A DNA stretch of 64,000 bases from Brevibacterium marinum (GTDB taxonomy: Bacteria > Actinomycetota > Actinomycetes > Actinomycetales > Brevibacteriaceae): the NCBI RefSeq assembly GCF_011927955.1, contig NZ_JAATJN010000001.1, positions 2,542,001 to 2,606,000 of the forward strand, in the 5' to 3' direction. Below the pieces are notes generated by a model. The model was not told the origin of the DNA and did no database searches. It was given only the letters and a program-made list of their open reading frames with translations. Made by a program: the position numbers and the translations under genes. Of the stretch, positions 27,445 to 36,558 are shown one piece after another. Position 1 is the stretch's first letter. The number at the start of each line of letters is the position of its first letter.

Positions 27445-27489
27445 GTGGCTCACAGGTTGCTCCTCCTTCCTTGCCGCGACGAGTCCTGA
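27445..27489 (+). CDS. leuL: Leucine leader peptide (attenuation peptide of leuA)
   Basis: A 14-codon frame starting GTG reads MAHRLLLLPCRDES and contains four consecutive Leu codons (27457-27468: TTG CTC CTC CTT). A -10-like TATGTT (27433-27438) ends six bases before the GTG, so the mRNA would be leaderless and the leader translated from its 5' end. The frame stops inside the loop of a rho-independent terminator that precedes leuA. Runs of Leu codons before a terminator are the hallmark of leucine attenuation. Confidence 0.7.
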   Translation: MAHRLLLLPCRDES

Positions 27490-27516
27490 TCGGACAGCAC
27501 ACTCGTCGCGGAGTTT
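27474..27516 (+). terminator. Attenuator-like terminator upstream of leuA
   Basis: CCGCGACGAGT (27474-27484) pairs perfectly with ACTCGTCGCGG (27501-27511), with a 16-nt loop and then AGTTTTT. This is the most canonical intrinsic terminator in the window, and it sits 41 bp before leuA with the leader peptide running into it. The alternative antiterminator pairing is not obvious by eye. Confidence 0.75.
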
Positions 27517-27557
27517 TTCCTATGCTGATGAAGCACACGATGAATGATTGAGGAACC

Positions 27558-29330
27558 ATGAAACTGCAGAAGCCCACCCCCATGCCGTTCAGCAAGTACA
27601 AGTCCTTCCAGGACCGAATCGCTCTCGATATGCGAGACCGCACCTGGCCGGACAATCTGATCCGGAAGGCTCCGCGCTGGCTGAGCACGGACCTGCGAGA
27701 CGGCAATCAGGCCCTCATCGACCCGATGACGCCCGAACGCAAACGCATGATGTTCGACCTCCTCGTCAAGCTCGGGTTCAAGGAGATCGAAGTCGGCTTC
27801 CCAGCGGCCAGCCAAGTCGATTTCGACTTCGTCCGCGACATCATCGAACAGGACGCCATTCCCGACGATGTGCGCATCTCCGTGCTCACCCAGGCCCGTG
27901 AGGATCTCATCGAGCGCACCGTCGAATCCCTCGTCGGGGCGAAGAAGCCGACCGTCCACCTCTACAACGCGACGGCACCCGTCTTCCGCAAGGTCGTGTT
28001 CGGCTTCGAGGGCGAAGGCTTCGACGAAACCCGCGACATCGCGACCCGGGGCACTCAGGCGGTCATGAAGCACGCCGAGTCGCTCCTGGGCGATGCGGAC
28101 TTCGGCTACCAGTATTCGCCGGAGATCTTCGTCGACACGGAACCCGAGTTCGCCCTCGACATCGTCGGAAACGTCCTGGACATGTGGCAGCCGGCATCCG
28201 GACGCGAGACTGTCGTCAACCTGCCCGCCACCGTTGAGCGTGGTACCCCGAACACCTACGCCGACCAGATCGAATGGTTCTGTAAGAACATGCCCTACCG
28301 CGACGAGGTGGCCGTGTCCCTGCACCCCCACAACGACCGCGGAACCGGTGTCGCGGCCGCTGAGATGGGCATCATGGCCGGCGCCGACCGGATCGAAGGC
28401 TGCCTCTTCGGCAACGGCGAGCGCACGGGCAACCTCGACCTGGTGACCGTGGCACTCAACCTGTACACGCAGGGAGTCGACCCCGAACTGGACTTCTCGG
28501 ACATCGACGAGGTCATCCACACCGTCACCGAGTGCAATCAGATCGGTGTCCACGAACGCCACCCGTACGGCGGCGACCTCGTCTTCACCTCGTTCTCCGG
28601 CTCGCACCAGGACGCCATCAACAAGGCCTTCGCCGACCGTGAGAAGAAGGCGAACGAGCAGGGTGTGCCCGTCGACCTGATGGAATGGGACATGCCCTAC
28701 CTGCCGGTCGACCCCAAGGACCTCGGCCGGTCCTACGAGGCGATCATCCGTGTGAACTCCCAGTCCGGCAAGGGCGGAGTCACCTACCTGCTCAAGAGCG
28801 AATACGGTCTGGATCTGCCCCGCCGCATGCAGGTCGAATTCTCCCGCGCCGTCCAGGCGCACACGGAAGGCGGGGGAGAGGTCTCGGCCGAGGAGATCCG
28901 CCGCATCTTCAACTACGAATACCTGCCCAGCGACGATCCGGACAGCACCTGGGGCCGGTTCCAGATCGTGGGTCTGCGCACCGACTCGGGAACCGTCGAC
29001 GACTCGGGGAGCTCCGAACGCGTCGAGGTCGATCTCATCGTCGACGGGCAGGAGCGCAGCTACGAAGGCCGGGGCAAGGGGCCCATCGATGCGCTGGTCA
29101 AGGTCCTCATCGACAACTTCGACGTCGATGTCCGACTCCAGGACTACACCGAGCACGCCATCGGTTCGGGTGCTGACACCATGGCCGCCGCCTACGTCGA
29201 GCTCGCCGTCGAGGACCGTGTGGTCTGGGGTGCCGGACTGCACCCGAACATCACGAAGGCCTCGCTCAAGGCCGTCGTGTCGGCGGTCAACCGCGCCGCT
29301 CGCGATCGCGACGGTGACCGCGAACGCTGA
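27558..29330 (+). CDS. leuA: 2-isopropylmalate synthase
   Basis: First committed step of leucine synthesis: condenses acetyl-CoA with 2-ketoisovalerate. The 590-residue protein is of the actinobacterial long type. The catalytic barrel starts with APRWLSTDLRDGNQALIDPM, carrying the metal and substrate Arg-Asp pair, and includes SLHPHNDRGTGVAAAE with the HxH metal ligands. The C-terminal regulatory domain (from about residue 440) binds leucine for feedback inhibition. ATG 27558 follows GAGGAACC. Regulation probably also acts through the leader peptide and terminator upstream. Confidence 0.97.
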   Translation: MKLQKPTPMPFSKYKSFQDRIALDMRDRTWPDNLIRKAPRWLSTDLRDGNQALIDPMTPERKRMMFDLLVKLGFKEIEVGFPAASQVDFDFVRDIIEQDAIPDDVRISVLTQAREDLIERTVESLVGAKKPTVHLYNATAPVFRKVVFGFEGEGFDETRDIATRGTQAVMKHAESLLGDADFGYQYSPEIFVDTEPEFALDIVGNVLDMWQPASGRETVVNLPATVERGTPNTYADQIEWFCKNMPYRDEVAVSLHPHNDRGTGVAAAEMGIMAGADRIEGCLFGNGERTGNLDLVTVALNLYTQGVDPELDFSDIDEVIHTVTECNQIGVHERHPYGGDLVFTSFSGSHQDAINKAFADREKKANEQGVPVDLMEWDMPYLPVDPKDLGRSYEAIIRVNSQSGKGGVTYLLKSEYGLDLPRRMQVEFSRAVQAHTEGGGEVSAEEIRRIFNYEYLPSDDPDSTWGRFQIVGLRTDSGTVDDSGSSERVEVDLIVDGQERSYEGRGKGPIDALVKVLIDNFDVDVRLQDYTEHAIGSGADTMAAAYVELAVEDRVVWGAGLHPNITKASLKAVVSAVNRAARDRDGDRER

Positions 29331-29411
29331 TTCACTCATGAGTGCATCCGGAATCTGAGTGCGCCCGGAATCGCGGATCGCCGAGGTGCAATCTCACAAC
29401 TGACACGGAGT

Positions 29412-29457
29412 GCGGCGGGGGTCATTCCCCGCCGCATTCTGCGATAATGGCCGGGTG
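29412..29457 (+). promoter_or_regulatory. leuA terminator followed by leaderless recO promoter
   Basis: GCGGCGGGG (29412-29420) and CCCCGCCGC (29427-29435) form a 9-bp GC stem that probably ends leuA transcription. It is followed at once by an extended -10 element, TGC-GATAAT (-10 at 29443-29448). The recO GTG at 29455 is six bases further, so transcription and translation of recO probably start together. Confidence 0.6.
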
Positions 29458-30183
29458 CACAACTATCGGGATGAAGGCATCGTGCTCCAGGGGCACAAGC
29501 TCGGCGAGGCCGATCGAATCGTCGCTGTCCTCACTCGCAGCCACGGTCTGATCCGCGCAGTCGCGAAGGGCATTCGCCGTACGAAGTCGCGCTTCGGCTC
29601 CCGCTTGGAGCCGTTCATGCTCGTCGATCTGCAGTGCCACGTCGGCCGCAGCCTCGACATCGTCACGCAGGTCGAGCTCATCGAACCCTTCGCCCGCGGC
29701 ATCGCCGCCGATTACGATGCATATTCGGCTGCGACTGTGATGGCCGAGACCGCCAGCCGCATCACCGAGGTCGAGCCCCAGTCCCGCACTCACTTCCTGC
29801 TCCTGGTCTCCGCAGTCCGCTCCCTGTGCAGGGGAGAGCACCCGCCGAGGCTGGCCCTCGACGCGTATCTGCTGCGGGCCATGTCGGTCGCCGGATGGGC
29901 ACCGAGCCTGCTCGACTGCGCACAGTGCGGCAGATCCGGCCCTCACCGCGCGTTCTCCGCTGCACTGGGCGGGGCCGTGTGCACCACCTGCCGTCCCAGT
30001 GGTGCGGCACTGCCGGACACCGACGCGCTCGAGCACATGGCGGCACTGCTGTCGGGCGACTGGCAGCAGGCGGAAGCCTCCGACCTCCACGATCAGATGG
30101 ATGGGTCGAAGCTGGTCTCAGACTGGGTGTCGTGGCATTTGGAGCGCAATATCCGATCACTGAGAGTACTGGAGAGCAGATGA
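29455..30183 (+). CDS. recO: DNA repair protein RecO
   Basis: Helps load RecA onto SSB-coated single-stranded DNA in the RecFOR pathway. The family start [23 protein letters not shown] matches the GTG at 29455 (242 residues); the ATG at 29410 adds 15 residues that read through a hairpin and the -10 element, so it was rejected. An N-terminal OB-fold is followed by a helical domain with a zinc-finger pair [13 protein letters not shown] and CTTC. Its stop overlaps the uppS start (ATGA). Confidence 0.93.
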   Translation: MHNYRDEGIVLQGHKLGEADRIVAVLTRSHGLIRAVAKGIRRTKSRFGSRLEPFMLVDLQCHVGRSLDIVTQVELIEPFARGIAADYDAYSAATVMAETASRITEVEPQSRTHFLLLVSAVRSLCRGEHPPRLALDAYLLRAMSVAGWAPSLLDCAQCGRSGPHRAFSAALGGAVCTTCRPSGAALPDTDALEHMAALLSGDWQQAEASDLHDQMDGSKLVSDWVSWHLERNIRSLRVLESR

Positions 30184-30956
30184 GCTACCCCGCACCACCC
30201 CCGCACCCCAGCGGAGCCCGCCCGCCGCGCATCGAGGCGAAATTCGTCCCCAACCACGTCGCCGTGGTCATGGACGGCAACGGCCGCTGGGCCAATGAGC
30301 GGGGGCTGCCCCGCACCGAGGGGCACAAGGCAGGGGAGGCCTCTCTGCTCGAGGTCATCCACGGCGCCATCGACATGGGGGTCGACTACCTGTCGGCCTA
30401 CGCCTTCTCCACAGAGAATTGGAAGCGGTCCCCGGACGAGGTTCGCTTCCTCATGGGCTTCAACCGCGACGTCATCCGCCGTCGCCGTGACGAGCTCAAC
30501 GCCCTGGGTGTGCGCATCGTCTGGGCCGGACGTCGTGGCCGTCTGTGGCGTTCGGTCATCGATGAGCTCGAGACCGCTGCCGAGATGACCAAGGACAACA
30601 CTGGCCTGGTCCTCCAGTTCTGCGTCAACTACGGCGGCCGTTCGGAGGTCGTCGACGCGGTCAATCAGATCACCGCCGAGGTGGCCGCCGGCAAGCTCAA
30701 ACCCGGAAAGGTCAGCGAGAAGACCGTCCGTTCCCGTCTCTACGCCTCGCAGGTGCCCGATGTCGATCTGTTCCTGCGCTCCTCCGGCGAACAGCGGACT
30801 TCGAACTTCCTGCTGTGGCAGTCCGCCTATGCGGAGATGGTCTTTCAGGATGTGCTCTGGCCCGATGTCGACCGTCGCACCCTGTGGGCCGCGATCGAAG
30901 AGTATGCCCGCCGTGACCGACGCTTCGGCGGCGCCGTCGACGCCCCCACCGCCTGA
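30180..30956 (+). CDS. uppS: Isoprenyl (undecaprenyl-type) diphosphate synthase
   Basis: cis-Prenyltransferase extending farnesyl or geranyl diphosphate to the long polyprenyl carrier for cell-wall synthesis. It has 258 residues. The catalytic motif [19 protein letters not shown] is complete, followed by [24 protein letters not shown] and the C-terminal [23 protein letters not shown] 30180 overlaps the recO stop; the longer frame lies within recO. The product chain length (C50 or C55) cannot be read from the sequence. Confidence 0.95.
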   Translation: MSYPAPPPHPSGARPPRIEAKFVPNHVAVVMDGNGRWANERGLPRTEGHKAGEASLLEVIHGAIDMGVDYLSAYAFSTENWKRSPDEVRFLMGFNRDVIRRRRDELNALGVRIVWAGRRGRLWRSVIDELETAAEMTKDNTGLVLQFCVNYGGRSEVVDAVNQITAEVAAGKLKPGKVSEKTVRSRLYASQVPDVDLFLRSSGEQRTSNFLLWQSAYAEMVFQDVLWPDVDRRTLWAAIEEYARRDRRFGGAVDAPTA

Positions 30957-30994
30957 CGAACCATCCCCTGTCGGTCCAGAGCCCCGGTCGCATC

Positions 30995-31054
30995 AGCGCG
31001 GTGAACCGACAAATGCGCGGTTCCTGCACCGCGTATTTGTCGGTTCACCGCGCT
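30995..31054. repeat. Very long (27-bp) intergenic hairpin
   Basis: Arms 30995-31021 and 31028-31054 pair over 27 positions with one G-U/A-C position and a 6-nt loop. Each arm contains GGTGAACCGACAAAT or its complement. It lies between uppS and the DEAD-box terminator. It is longer than an ordinary terminator and has no U-tract, so a palindromic repeat element or a double terminator are both possible. Confidence 0.7.
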
Positions 31055-31101
31055 CGCGAGCACAAGAGGCCGGTATCACCAGTCGTGTGCGCGGATGCCG
31101 A

Positions 31102-31135
31102 AACGGCCCCGCAACAATGAGGTTGCGGGGCCGTT
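31102..31135 (-). terminator. Terminator of the DEAD-box helicase gene
   Basis: AACGGCCCCGCAAC (31102-31115) pairs perfectly with GTTGCGGGGCCGTT (31122-31135), 6-nt loop. Read on the minus strand the stem ends in CCGTTTCGG, 47 bases after the helicase stop. The convergent position may also serve uppS. Confidence 0.7.
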
Positions 31136-31181
31136 CCGTCTCTTCAGGCGCCGAGCTGTGACGCCCTGACGGTGCAGGAGC

Positions 31182-32984
31182 TCAGAAGCGGTCGCGGCTG
31201 CGATTGTCGCTGAACTTCTTGCCGCCTCCGCGACGGTCATTGCGGAAGTTGCGGCCATCGCCGGGCTGCTTGTCGAAGTTGCGTTTCTTGAAAGGGCGAC
31301 CCGGGCGGCCCGAATCCGGACGGATGTCGATGGGACGGCCCTGGATCTCGGTGTTCGAGAGCTTGCTCATGACCGAAGAGTCGAGGTCCTTGGGCAGATC
31401 GACGAGGGTGTGGTTCGAGCGGATGTCGATGTGGCCGATCTGCTTCGACGTGAGGCCGCCCTCGTTCGCGATGGCACCGACGACCGCACCCGGCTGCAGG
31501 CGCTCGTTGCGTCCCAGAGCCAGACGGTAGGTGGTCATGTTCTCATCACGCTGGCGTGGTCCGCGCTCACGACGACCACCGTCACGACCGCCGCCGTCAC
31601 GGTCACGGCCGGGCTTGCCGCGAGCAGGCTCGGGCATGGGCTCGGCCTTGAGGGAGTTCGACTCGAGAACCATCGATGCCAGGGCGGCGGCGATGTCCGT
31701 GGCCGGAACGTTGCGGGAGAGTTCGTACTGTTCGATGACGGTGGCGAGCTCGGTCAGCTCGGTGGTCGCCAGCACATCGTCGATGCGCTTGGTGAACTTC
31801 TCCACACGAGTGTTCGTCAGCTGTTCGACGCTGGGCATCGTCAGCGGTTCGACCTTCTGCTTCGTCGCGCGTTCGATGGAGCCGAGCAGACGCTGCTCAC
31901 GCGGGGTGATGAAGAGGATGGCCTCGCCCGAACGTCCGGCGCGGCCGGTGCGGCCGATGCGGTGGACATAGGACTCAGTGTCGTGGGGAATGTCGAAGTT
32001 GACGACGAGGGTGATGCGCTCGACGTCGAGGCCGCGGGCGGCGACATCTGTGGCGACGAGGATGTCGACCTTGCCGCTTCGCAGCATGTCGATCGTGCGT
32101 TCACGCGCCTGCTGCGGAATGTCGCCGTTGATCGCTGACGCCTTGAATCCACGCGCACGAAGCTTCTCCGCCAGCTCCTCCGTGGCCTGTTTGGTACGCA
32201 CGAACATGATGATGCCCTCGTACTCCTCGACCTCGAGGATCCGGGTCAGGGCGTCGAGCTTGTGCGAGTGCTGGACCATGAAGTAGCGCTGGCGGATGTT
32301 CGACCCTGTCTGCGACTTCGAAGCGACGCGCACCTCTTCGGGATTGTCGAGGTACTTGCCGGTCAGACGGTGGATCGATGTCGGCATCGTAGCGGAGAAC
32401 AGAGCCACCTGGCGCTCGTCGCCGGCCTGGCTGAAGATCTCCTCGATGTCCTCGGCGAAGCCCATCTTGAGCATCTCGTCGGCCTCATCGAGCACGAGGT
32501 GCTGCAGGCTTCCCAGCTTCAGGGAGCCGCGCTTGAGGTGGTCGATGACACGTCCCGGGGTGCCGACGACGACCTGCGCACCGCGCTTGAGGCCGGCCAG
32601 CTGCGGACCGTAGGCCTGACCGCCGTAGATGGGGAGCACGGAGAAGTCGTCGAGGTTCGTCGCATAGGAGGTGAATGCCTCGGCGACCTGGATCGCGAGC
32701 TCACGGGTGGGAGTCAGCACCAGAGCGAAGGGACCATCGGTGGCACGACCCGCCTCGGCGAGGTGGGACAGGGCCGGAAGGGCGAAGGCCGCGGTCTTGC
32801 CGGTGCCGGTCTGGGCCAGTCCGATGACGTCGCGGCCCTCGGTGAGGGCGGGGATGGTTGCGGCCTGGATGGGGGTCGGGGTCTCGTACCCCTGGGCTTC
32901 GACGGCCTGGAGGACGAGCGGGTGGAGACCCAGTTCGGAGAACTTCTGTGTAGTCGGTTCGTCGGTTGCGGACACATCTGTCAT
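31182..32984 (-). CDS. DEAD-box ATP-dependent RNA helicase
   Basis: A 600-residue helicase of the DeaD/CsdA type. Motif Q is FSELGLHPLVLQAVEAQGYE, followed by AQTGTGKT (I), PTRELA (Ia), VLDEADEM (II), LFSATMP (III) and HRIGRTGRAGR (VI). A DbpA-type RNA-binding domain follows around residues 485-560 (YRLALGRNERLQPGAVVGAI). The C-terminus is Arg/Gly-rich, as in cold-shock helicases that act in ribosome assembly and mRNA decay. There is about 337 bp of upstream DNA before glyS, enough for a regulated 5' leader, but no element is recognised. Confidence 0.94.
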   Translation of the reverse strand: MTDVSATDEPTTQKFSELGLHPLVLQAVEAQGYETPTPIQAATIPALTEGRDVIGLAQTGTGKTAAFALPALSHLAEAGRATDGPFALVLTPTRELAIQVAEAFTSYATNLDDFSVLPIYGGQAYGPQLAGLKRGAQVVVGTPGRVIDHLKRGSLKLGSLQHLVLDEADEMLKMGFAEDIEEIFSQAGDERQVALFSATMPTSIHRLTGKYLDNPEEVRVASKSQTGSNIRQRYFMVQHSHKLDALTRILEVEEYEGIIMFVRTKQATEELAEKLRARGFKASAINGDIPQQARERTIDMLRSGKVDILVATDVAARGLDVERITLVVNFDIPHDTESYVHRIGRTGRAGRSGEAILFITPREQRLLGSIERATKQKVEPLTMPSVEQLTNTRVEKFTKRIDDVLATTELTELATVIEQYELSRNVPATDIAAALASMVLESNSLKAEPMPEPARGKPGRDRDGGGRDGGRRERGPRQRDENMTTYRLALGRNERLQPGAVVGAIANEGGLTSKQIGHIDIRSNHTLVDLPKDLDSSVMSKLSNTEIQGRPIDIRPDSGRPGRPFKKRNFDKQPGDGRNFRNDRRGGGKKFSDNRSRDRF

Positions 32985-33321
32985 GAGTTTTCTCTCTCAC
33001 GTCGGCACACGCTTGATCGCAGATGACTGTGGTGGCGATCTACCCTGCGGCCGCTTGTGCAATCATCGTGAGCAATCCGGGCCGAAACCGTATGAGATCC
33101 AAGGCATGCTTGGACAGACTTGAAAACCGTCAGTACGGAGAAAGGTTTGGGTGTGCCTCAAGTTTACATGCCCTGCGCCCGCCGAGGCGGTTCCCGGGCG
33201 CAAAGAAAGTGTGAGTTCCATCGCCCATGAGTCGACTCCTCCGGGCCATGGCCGAACCGATAGGCTGTACCTGCAAGCCACGGCAGCCGGCCGTCGGCGA
33301 ACTACCTCAAGGAGAATTAAC
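32985..33321. other. Intergenic region between helicase and glyS
   Basis: A 337-bp divergent promoter region. No T-box, tRNA or small gene is recognised. The only clear signal is AAGGAG just before the glyS GTG. The longer in-frame extension of glyS into this region is not protein-like. Confidence 0.4.
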
Positions 33322-34701
33322 GTGGCACAGTCCAAGTTGGATGCCGTCATCGCCCTGGCCAAACGCAGAGGATTCGTCTTCCAAGCCGGAGAGATCTACG
33401 GCGGGTCCCGTTCGGCTTGGGACTACGGCCCACTGGGCGTCGAACTCAAGGACAACATCAAATCTCAGTGGTGGCAGTCCTTTGTCCGCGGACGGGAGGA
33501 CGTCGTCGGACTCGACTCCTCGATCATCCTGCCCAAGCGCGTGTGGGAGGCCTCCGGACACGTGGAGACCTTCGTCGATCCTCTCGTCGAATGCCTCAAC
33601 TGCCACAAGCGCCACCGCGAGGACCACCTCGTCGAAGCCTATGAGGCCAAGCACAAGAAGGCCCCCGAGAACGGCATGGCCGACATCGTCTGCCCGGACT
33701 GCGGCAATCGCGGCCAGTGGACCGAGCCGCAGGAGTTCTCCGGTCTGGTCAAGGCCTTCCTCGGGCCGGTGGAGTCGGAGGCGGGTCTGAACTATCTTCG
33801 CCCCGAGACCGCGCAGGGCATCTTCGTGAACTTCAACAACGTGGTCACCGCTGCACGGAAGAAGCCGCCGTTCGGCATCGGCCAGATCGGCAAGGCCTTC
33901 CGCAACGAGATCACTCCCGGCAATTTCATCTTCCGCACCCGTGAGTTCGAGCAGATGGAGCTCGAGTACTTCGTTCGCCCCGAAGAGGCCGACGACTACT
34001 ACCGCGAATGGGTCGAAGCCTGCTGGGACTGGTTCCTCGACCTGGGCATCTCCGAGGACAACGTGCGCCGCCTCGACGTTCCCGAAGACGACCGGGCACA
34101 CTACTCGTCCGGCACGATCGACATTGAGTACCGTTTCGGGTTCCAGGGATCGGAATGGGGCGAGCTGATGGGCGTGGCCAACCGCACCGATTACGACCTC
34201 GGCACCCACACCGAGGCCTCAGGGGCGAAGCTGCAGTACTTCGACCAGGCCAGCGGCGAGCGCTTCACCCCGCACGTCATCGAACCCTCCTTCGGGCTGA
34301 CGCGGTCCATGATGGCATTCCTCGTCGATGCCTACACGGAGGACGAGGCACCGAACACGAAGGGCGGGGTGGACAAGCGAATCGTGCTGCGTCTTGATCC
34401 GCGTTTGGCTCCGGTCAAGGCGGCCGTCCTGCCGCTGAGCCGGAACGAGAAACTGTCCCCTCAGGCCAAGGAGCTGGCTGCCCGCCTGCGCAAGCGCTGG
34501 AACATCGACTTCGACGATGCCGGCGCGATCGGTCGGCGCTACCGTCGCCAGGACGAGATCGGCACCCCGCTGTGCATCACGTTCGACTTCGACTCGCTCG
34601 ATGACCAGGCGGTCACGATCCGCAAGCGCGACGACATGAGCCAGGAGCGCGTCAGCCTCGATCAGGTCGAGAGCTATCTGGCCGTGCACCTCGGCGTCTG
34701 A
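33322..34701 (+). CDS. glyS: Glycine--tRNA ligase (single-chain, dimeric type)
   Basis: Charges tRNA-Gly. The 459-residue class II synthetase is of the single-polypeptide alpha2 type. The GTG at 33322 follows AAGGAG and gives [20 protein letters not shown]; the longer frame was rejected. Motif 1 is in [22 protein letters not shown] zinc-binding insert CLNCHKRH through CPDCGNRG lies around residues 92-132. Motif 2 is [21 protein letters not shown] and motif 3 is in [21 protein letters not shown], followed by the anticodon-binding domain. Confidence 0.97.
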   Translation: MAQSKLDAVIALAKRRGFVFQAGEIYGGSRSAWDYGPLGVELKDNIKSQWWQSFVRGREDVVGLDSSIILPKRVWEASGHVETFVDPLVECLNCHKRHREDHLVEAYEAKHKKAPENGMADIVCPDCGNRGQWTEPQEFSGLVKAFLGPVESEAGLNYLRPETAQGIFVNFNNVVTAARKKPPFGIGQIGKAFRNEITPGNFIFRTREFEQMELEYFVRPEEADDYYREWVEACWDWFLDLGISEDNVRRLDVPEDDRAHYSSGTIDIEYRFGFQGSEWGELMGVANRTDYDLGTHTEASGAKLQYFDQASGERFTPHVIEPSFGLTRSMMAFLVDAYTEDEAPNTKGGVDKRIVLRLDPRLAPVKAAVLPLSRNEKLSPQAKELAARLRKRWNIDFDDAGAIGRRYRRQDEIGTPLCITFDFDSLDDQAVTIRKRDDMSQERVSLDQVESYLAVHLGV

Positions 34702-34970
34702 GGGGCCAGTGCATTCGCCGATGCCCGGGCATCTGAGCAGTCGGCGGCGTGCACAACTTGCGCCCGCGCGGCGGTGTCCTCGCTAGCGCCAGCGCGTCGG
34801 TGCACAACAATCGCTAGGTTAACGTGCGAGCGTCCAGCATTAGTGCTTGACCTACACACTTCCTCCTAGCGGGCGCTGAGGTTTGGGTCCGTTCGGCCGT
34901 GGCAATGCTCGACCGGGCCCAAGCTACCGCTCTGCGTCGCCTCGGACAGCGCCGGATGTGGATGCTCACG

Positions 34971-35094
34971 CACACAATCCCATCCAGTCGGCGCACGCCG
35001 TCACACAATCGCATCCAGTCGGCGCACGCCGTCACACAATCCCATCCAGTCGGCGCACGCCGTCACATAATCCCATTCAGTCCGCGCACGGAGT
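34971..35094 (+). repeat. Four 31-bp tandem repeats upstream of yibE/F-like gene
   Basis: Units start at 34971, 35002, 35033 and 35064. Units 1 and 3 are identical, unit 2 differs by one base, and unit 4 is diverged. Each of the first three contains the inverted repeat CGGCG-CA-CGCCG and the word CACACAATC. The array ends 35 bp before the probable start of the membrane protein gene, so it overlaps its promoter or leader. The sequence 34702-34970 before it holds nothing I recognise. Confidence 0.92.
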
Positions 35095-35129
35095 CACAAT
35101 GCGCATCGACACGAAGGTCCGCCTTGCAT

Positions 35130-36395
35130 ATGACGCTCCAACGGGAGCCTACGGCCTCGCCGAGGGTTCGCCTGATCATGATCGTGTGTCTCCTTCCGCT
35201 GGTCCTCATCACGATCGGGGGCCTCTTCCTGCTGTGGCCGCACGGACCGGAGCAGGACCTGCCCGGCGGCGGCCCGATGACGAATACAGCCGACGGGACC
35301 TCCCACGCCGAAGCCAGAGTCACCTCCGTCGACGCTGCGGACTGTGAGACCGGTGAGTCCGATCCGATGGTGCAGGCCGACTGCACAACATTCATGGCCG
35401 AGGTGGACGGACAGGAGGGCAGTCTCTATGTGACTCCCGATGCGATCATGGGCGGGGTCGGCGTCGGAGACACACTCAAGGTCCTCGACTTCACGAAGTC
35501 ACCTGACCGCGCTGCGGCAGGCACCGACTACGTGTTCATCGATTACGACCGAGACGTCCCGATCTTGGCGTTGGCGATCATCTACGGACTCGTCGTACTC
35601 GCCATTGCAGGTTTTCGGGGGCTGCGAGCTCTGACCGGTCTTGCCTTCGCCGGTGCAGTGCTGCTCGTGTTCATGCTCCCGGCGATCCTCGACTCCAAGC
35701 CGCCGATTCTCGTGGCGATGGTCGCCGCGAGTGCGATCATGGTCGTTGCCCTGTACCTTGCCCATGGTGTGTCCCCCCGGACGACCACAGCCCTCTTCGG
35801 GACCGTGGCCGGCATCATCATCACAGGACTGCTCGGGGCATGGATGACCTCTTGGGCGAACCTGGGCATCGCTTATACCGAAGACGGTTTCCTCCTCGCA
35901 GAGACTACGGGCGTGTCGATGACAGATCTCATCGTCTGTGCGATCCTCGTCACCGGACTCGGTGTGCTCAACGACGTGACGATCACGCAGGCATCGGCCG
36001 TATGGGAATTGGCCGACGTTGCGCCGGATCTCAAGTCCAGGCAGCTCTTCGCGAGAGCAATGCGCATCGGCCGTGACCATATCGCGTCAACGGTGTACAC
36101 GATCACGTTCGCCTACGTGGGGTCGGCACTGACCACGCTCATCATCATCTCGGCCCATGACCAGTCGTTCTTCGAGACCCTGACGCTGGGCGAGATGTCG
36201 ATAGAGGTCGTGAGCATCCTCGTGTGTTCGATCGGCCTCGTCATCGCCATCCCCCTGACGACGGCGCTGGGCGTGCTCGTGGTGCGCTCGGGGCTGCATC
36301 CATCGCTCCCACGCAATGCAGGTGCACGCACCACAGGGTCACACCACGCGGAGCCACGAAATGCGGAGGCACACCACGCGGAGCCACCCCAATAG
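35130..36395 (+). CDS. YibE/F-like multipass membrane protein
   Basis: Starting at ATG 35130 the protein has 421 residues; the longer frame reads through the tandem repeats and was rejected. One N-terminal membrane helix (LIMIVCLLPLVLITIGGLFL) is followed by an outside domain of about 110 residues and then roughly seven membrane helices with the YibE/F features GLVVLAIAGFRGLRALTGL and CAILVTGLGVLNDVTITQAS. The C-terminal tail has imperfect His/Ala/Glu/Pro repeats (an 18-bp direct repeat at 36340 and 36370). The family has no established activity; efflux or transport has been suggested. Confidence 0.85.
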   Translation: MTLQREPTASPRVRLIMIVCLLPLVLITIGGLFLLWPHGPEQDLPGGGPMTNTADGTSHAEARVTSVDAADCETGESDPMVQADCTTFMAEVDGQEGSLYVTPDAIMGGVGVGDTLKVLDFTKSPDRAAAGTDYVFIDYDRDVPILALAIIYGLVVLAIAGFRGLRALTGLAFAGAVLLVFMLPAILDSKPPILVAMVAASAIMVVALYLAHGVSPRTTTALFGTVAGIIITGLLGAWMTSWANLGIAYTEDGFLLAETTGVSMTDLIVCAILVTGLGVLNDVTITQASAVWELADVAPDLKSRQLFARAMRIGRDHIASTVYTITFAYVGSALTTLIIISAHDQSFFETLTLGEMSIEVVSILVCSIGLVIAIPLTTALGVLVVRSGLHPSLPRNAGARTTGSHHAEPRNAEAHHAEPPQ

Positions 36396-36512
36396 AAGGC
36401 ACGCAACGAGCGAAGATTCCGCAGCTGACACGGCAGCGGCTGCTGACGCCGTTCCGACGAGCCGCTGAGAATCAACTTTTTCCGGCAGCACTATTCCATC
36501 CGGCAGCACAAC

Positions 36513-36549
36513 AACGGCCCCGACTCCTCGATGAGGAATCGGGGCCGTT
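36513..36549 (-). terminator. Terminator of the aminotransferase gene
   Basis: Arms 36513-36529 and 36533-36549 form a 17-bp stem with a 3-nt loop. One position is G-U on the minus-strand RNA but C-A on the plus strand, so it is better as a minus-strand terminator. It lies 9 bases after the aminotransferase stop and shares AACGGCCCCG with the helicase terminator. Confidence 0.7.
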
Positions 36550-36558
36550 TCGCTGTGC

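Noticed and set aside
27450..29339. 629-codon reverse frame opposite leuA
   Set aside because: Fully antisense to leuA, which has all family motifs; a codon-bias artefact.
32985..33321. T-box or other riboswitch for glyS or cold-shock leader for the helicase
   Set aside because: No T-box specifier stem, conserved T-box sequence or terminator/antiterminator pair was found.
34971..35094. CRISPR array
   Set aside because: The 31-bp units are directly adjacent without spacers, and there are no cas genes.
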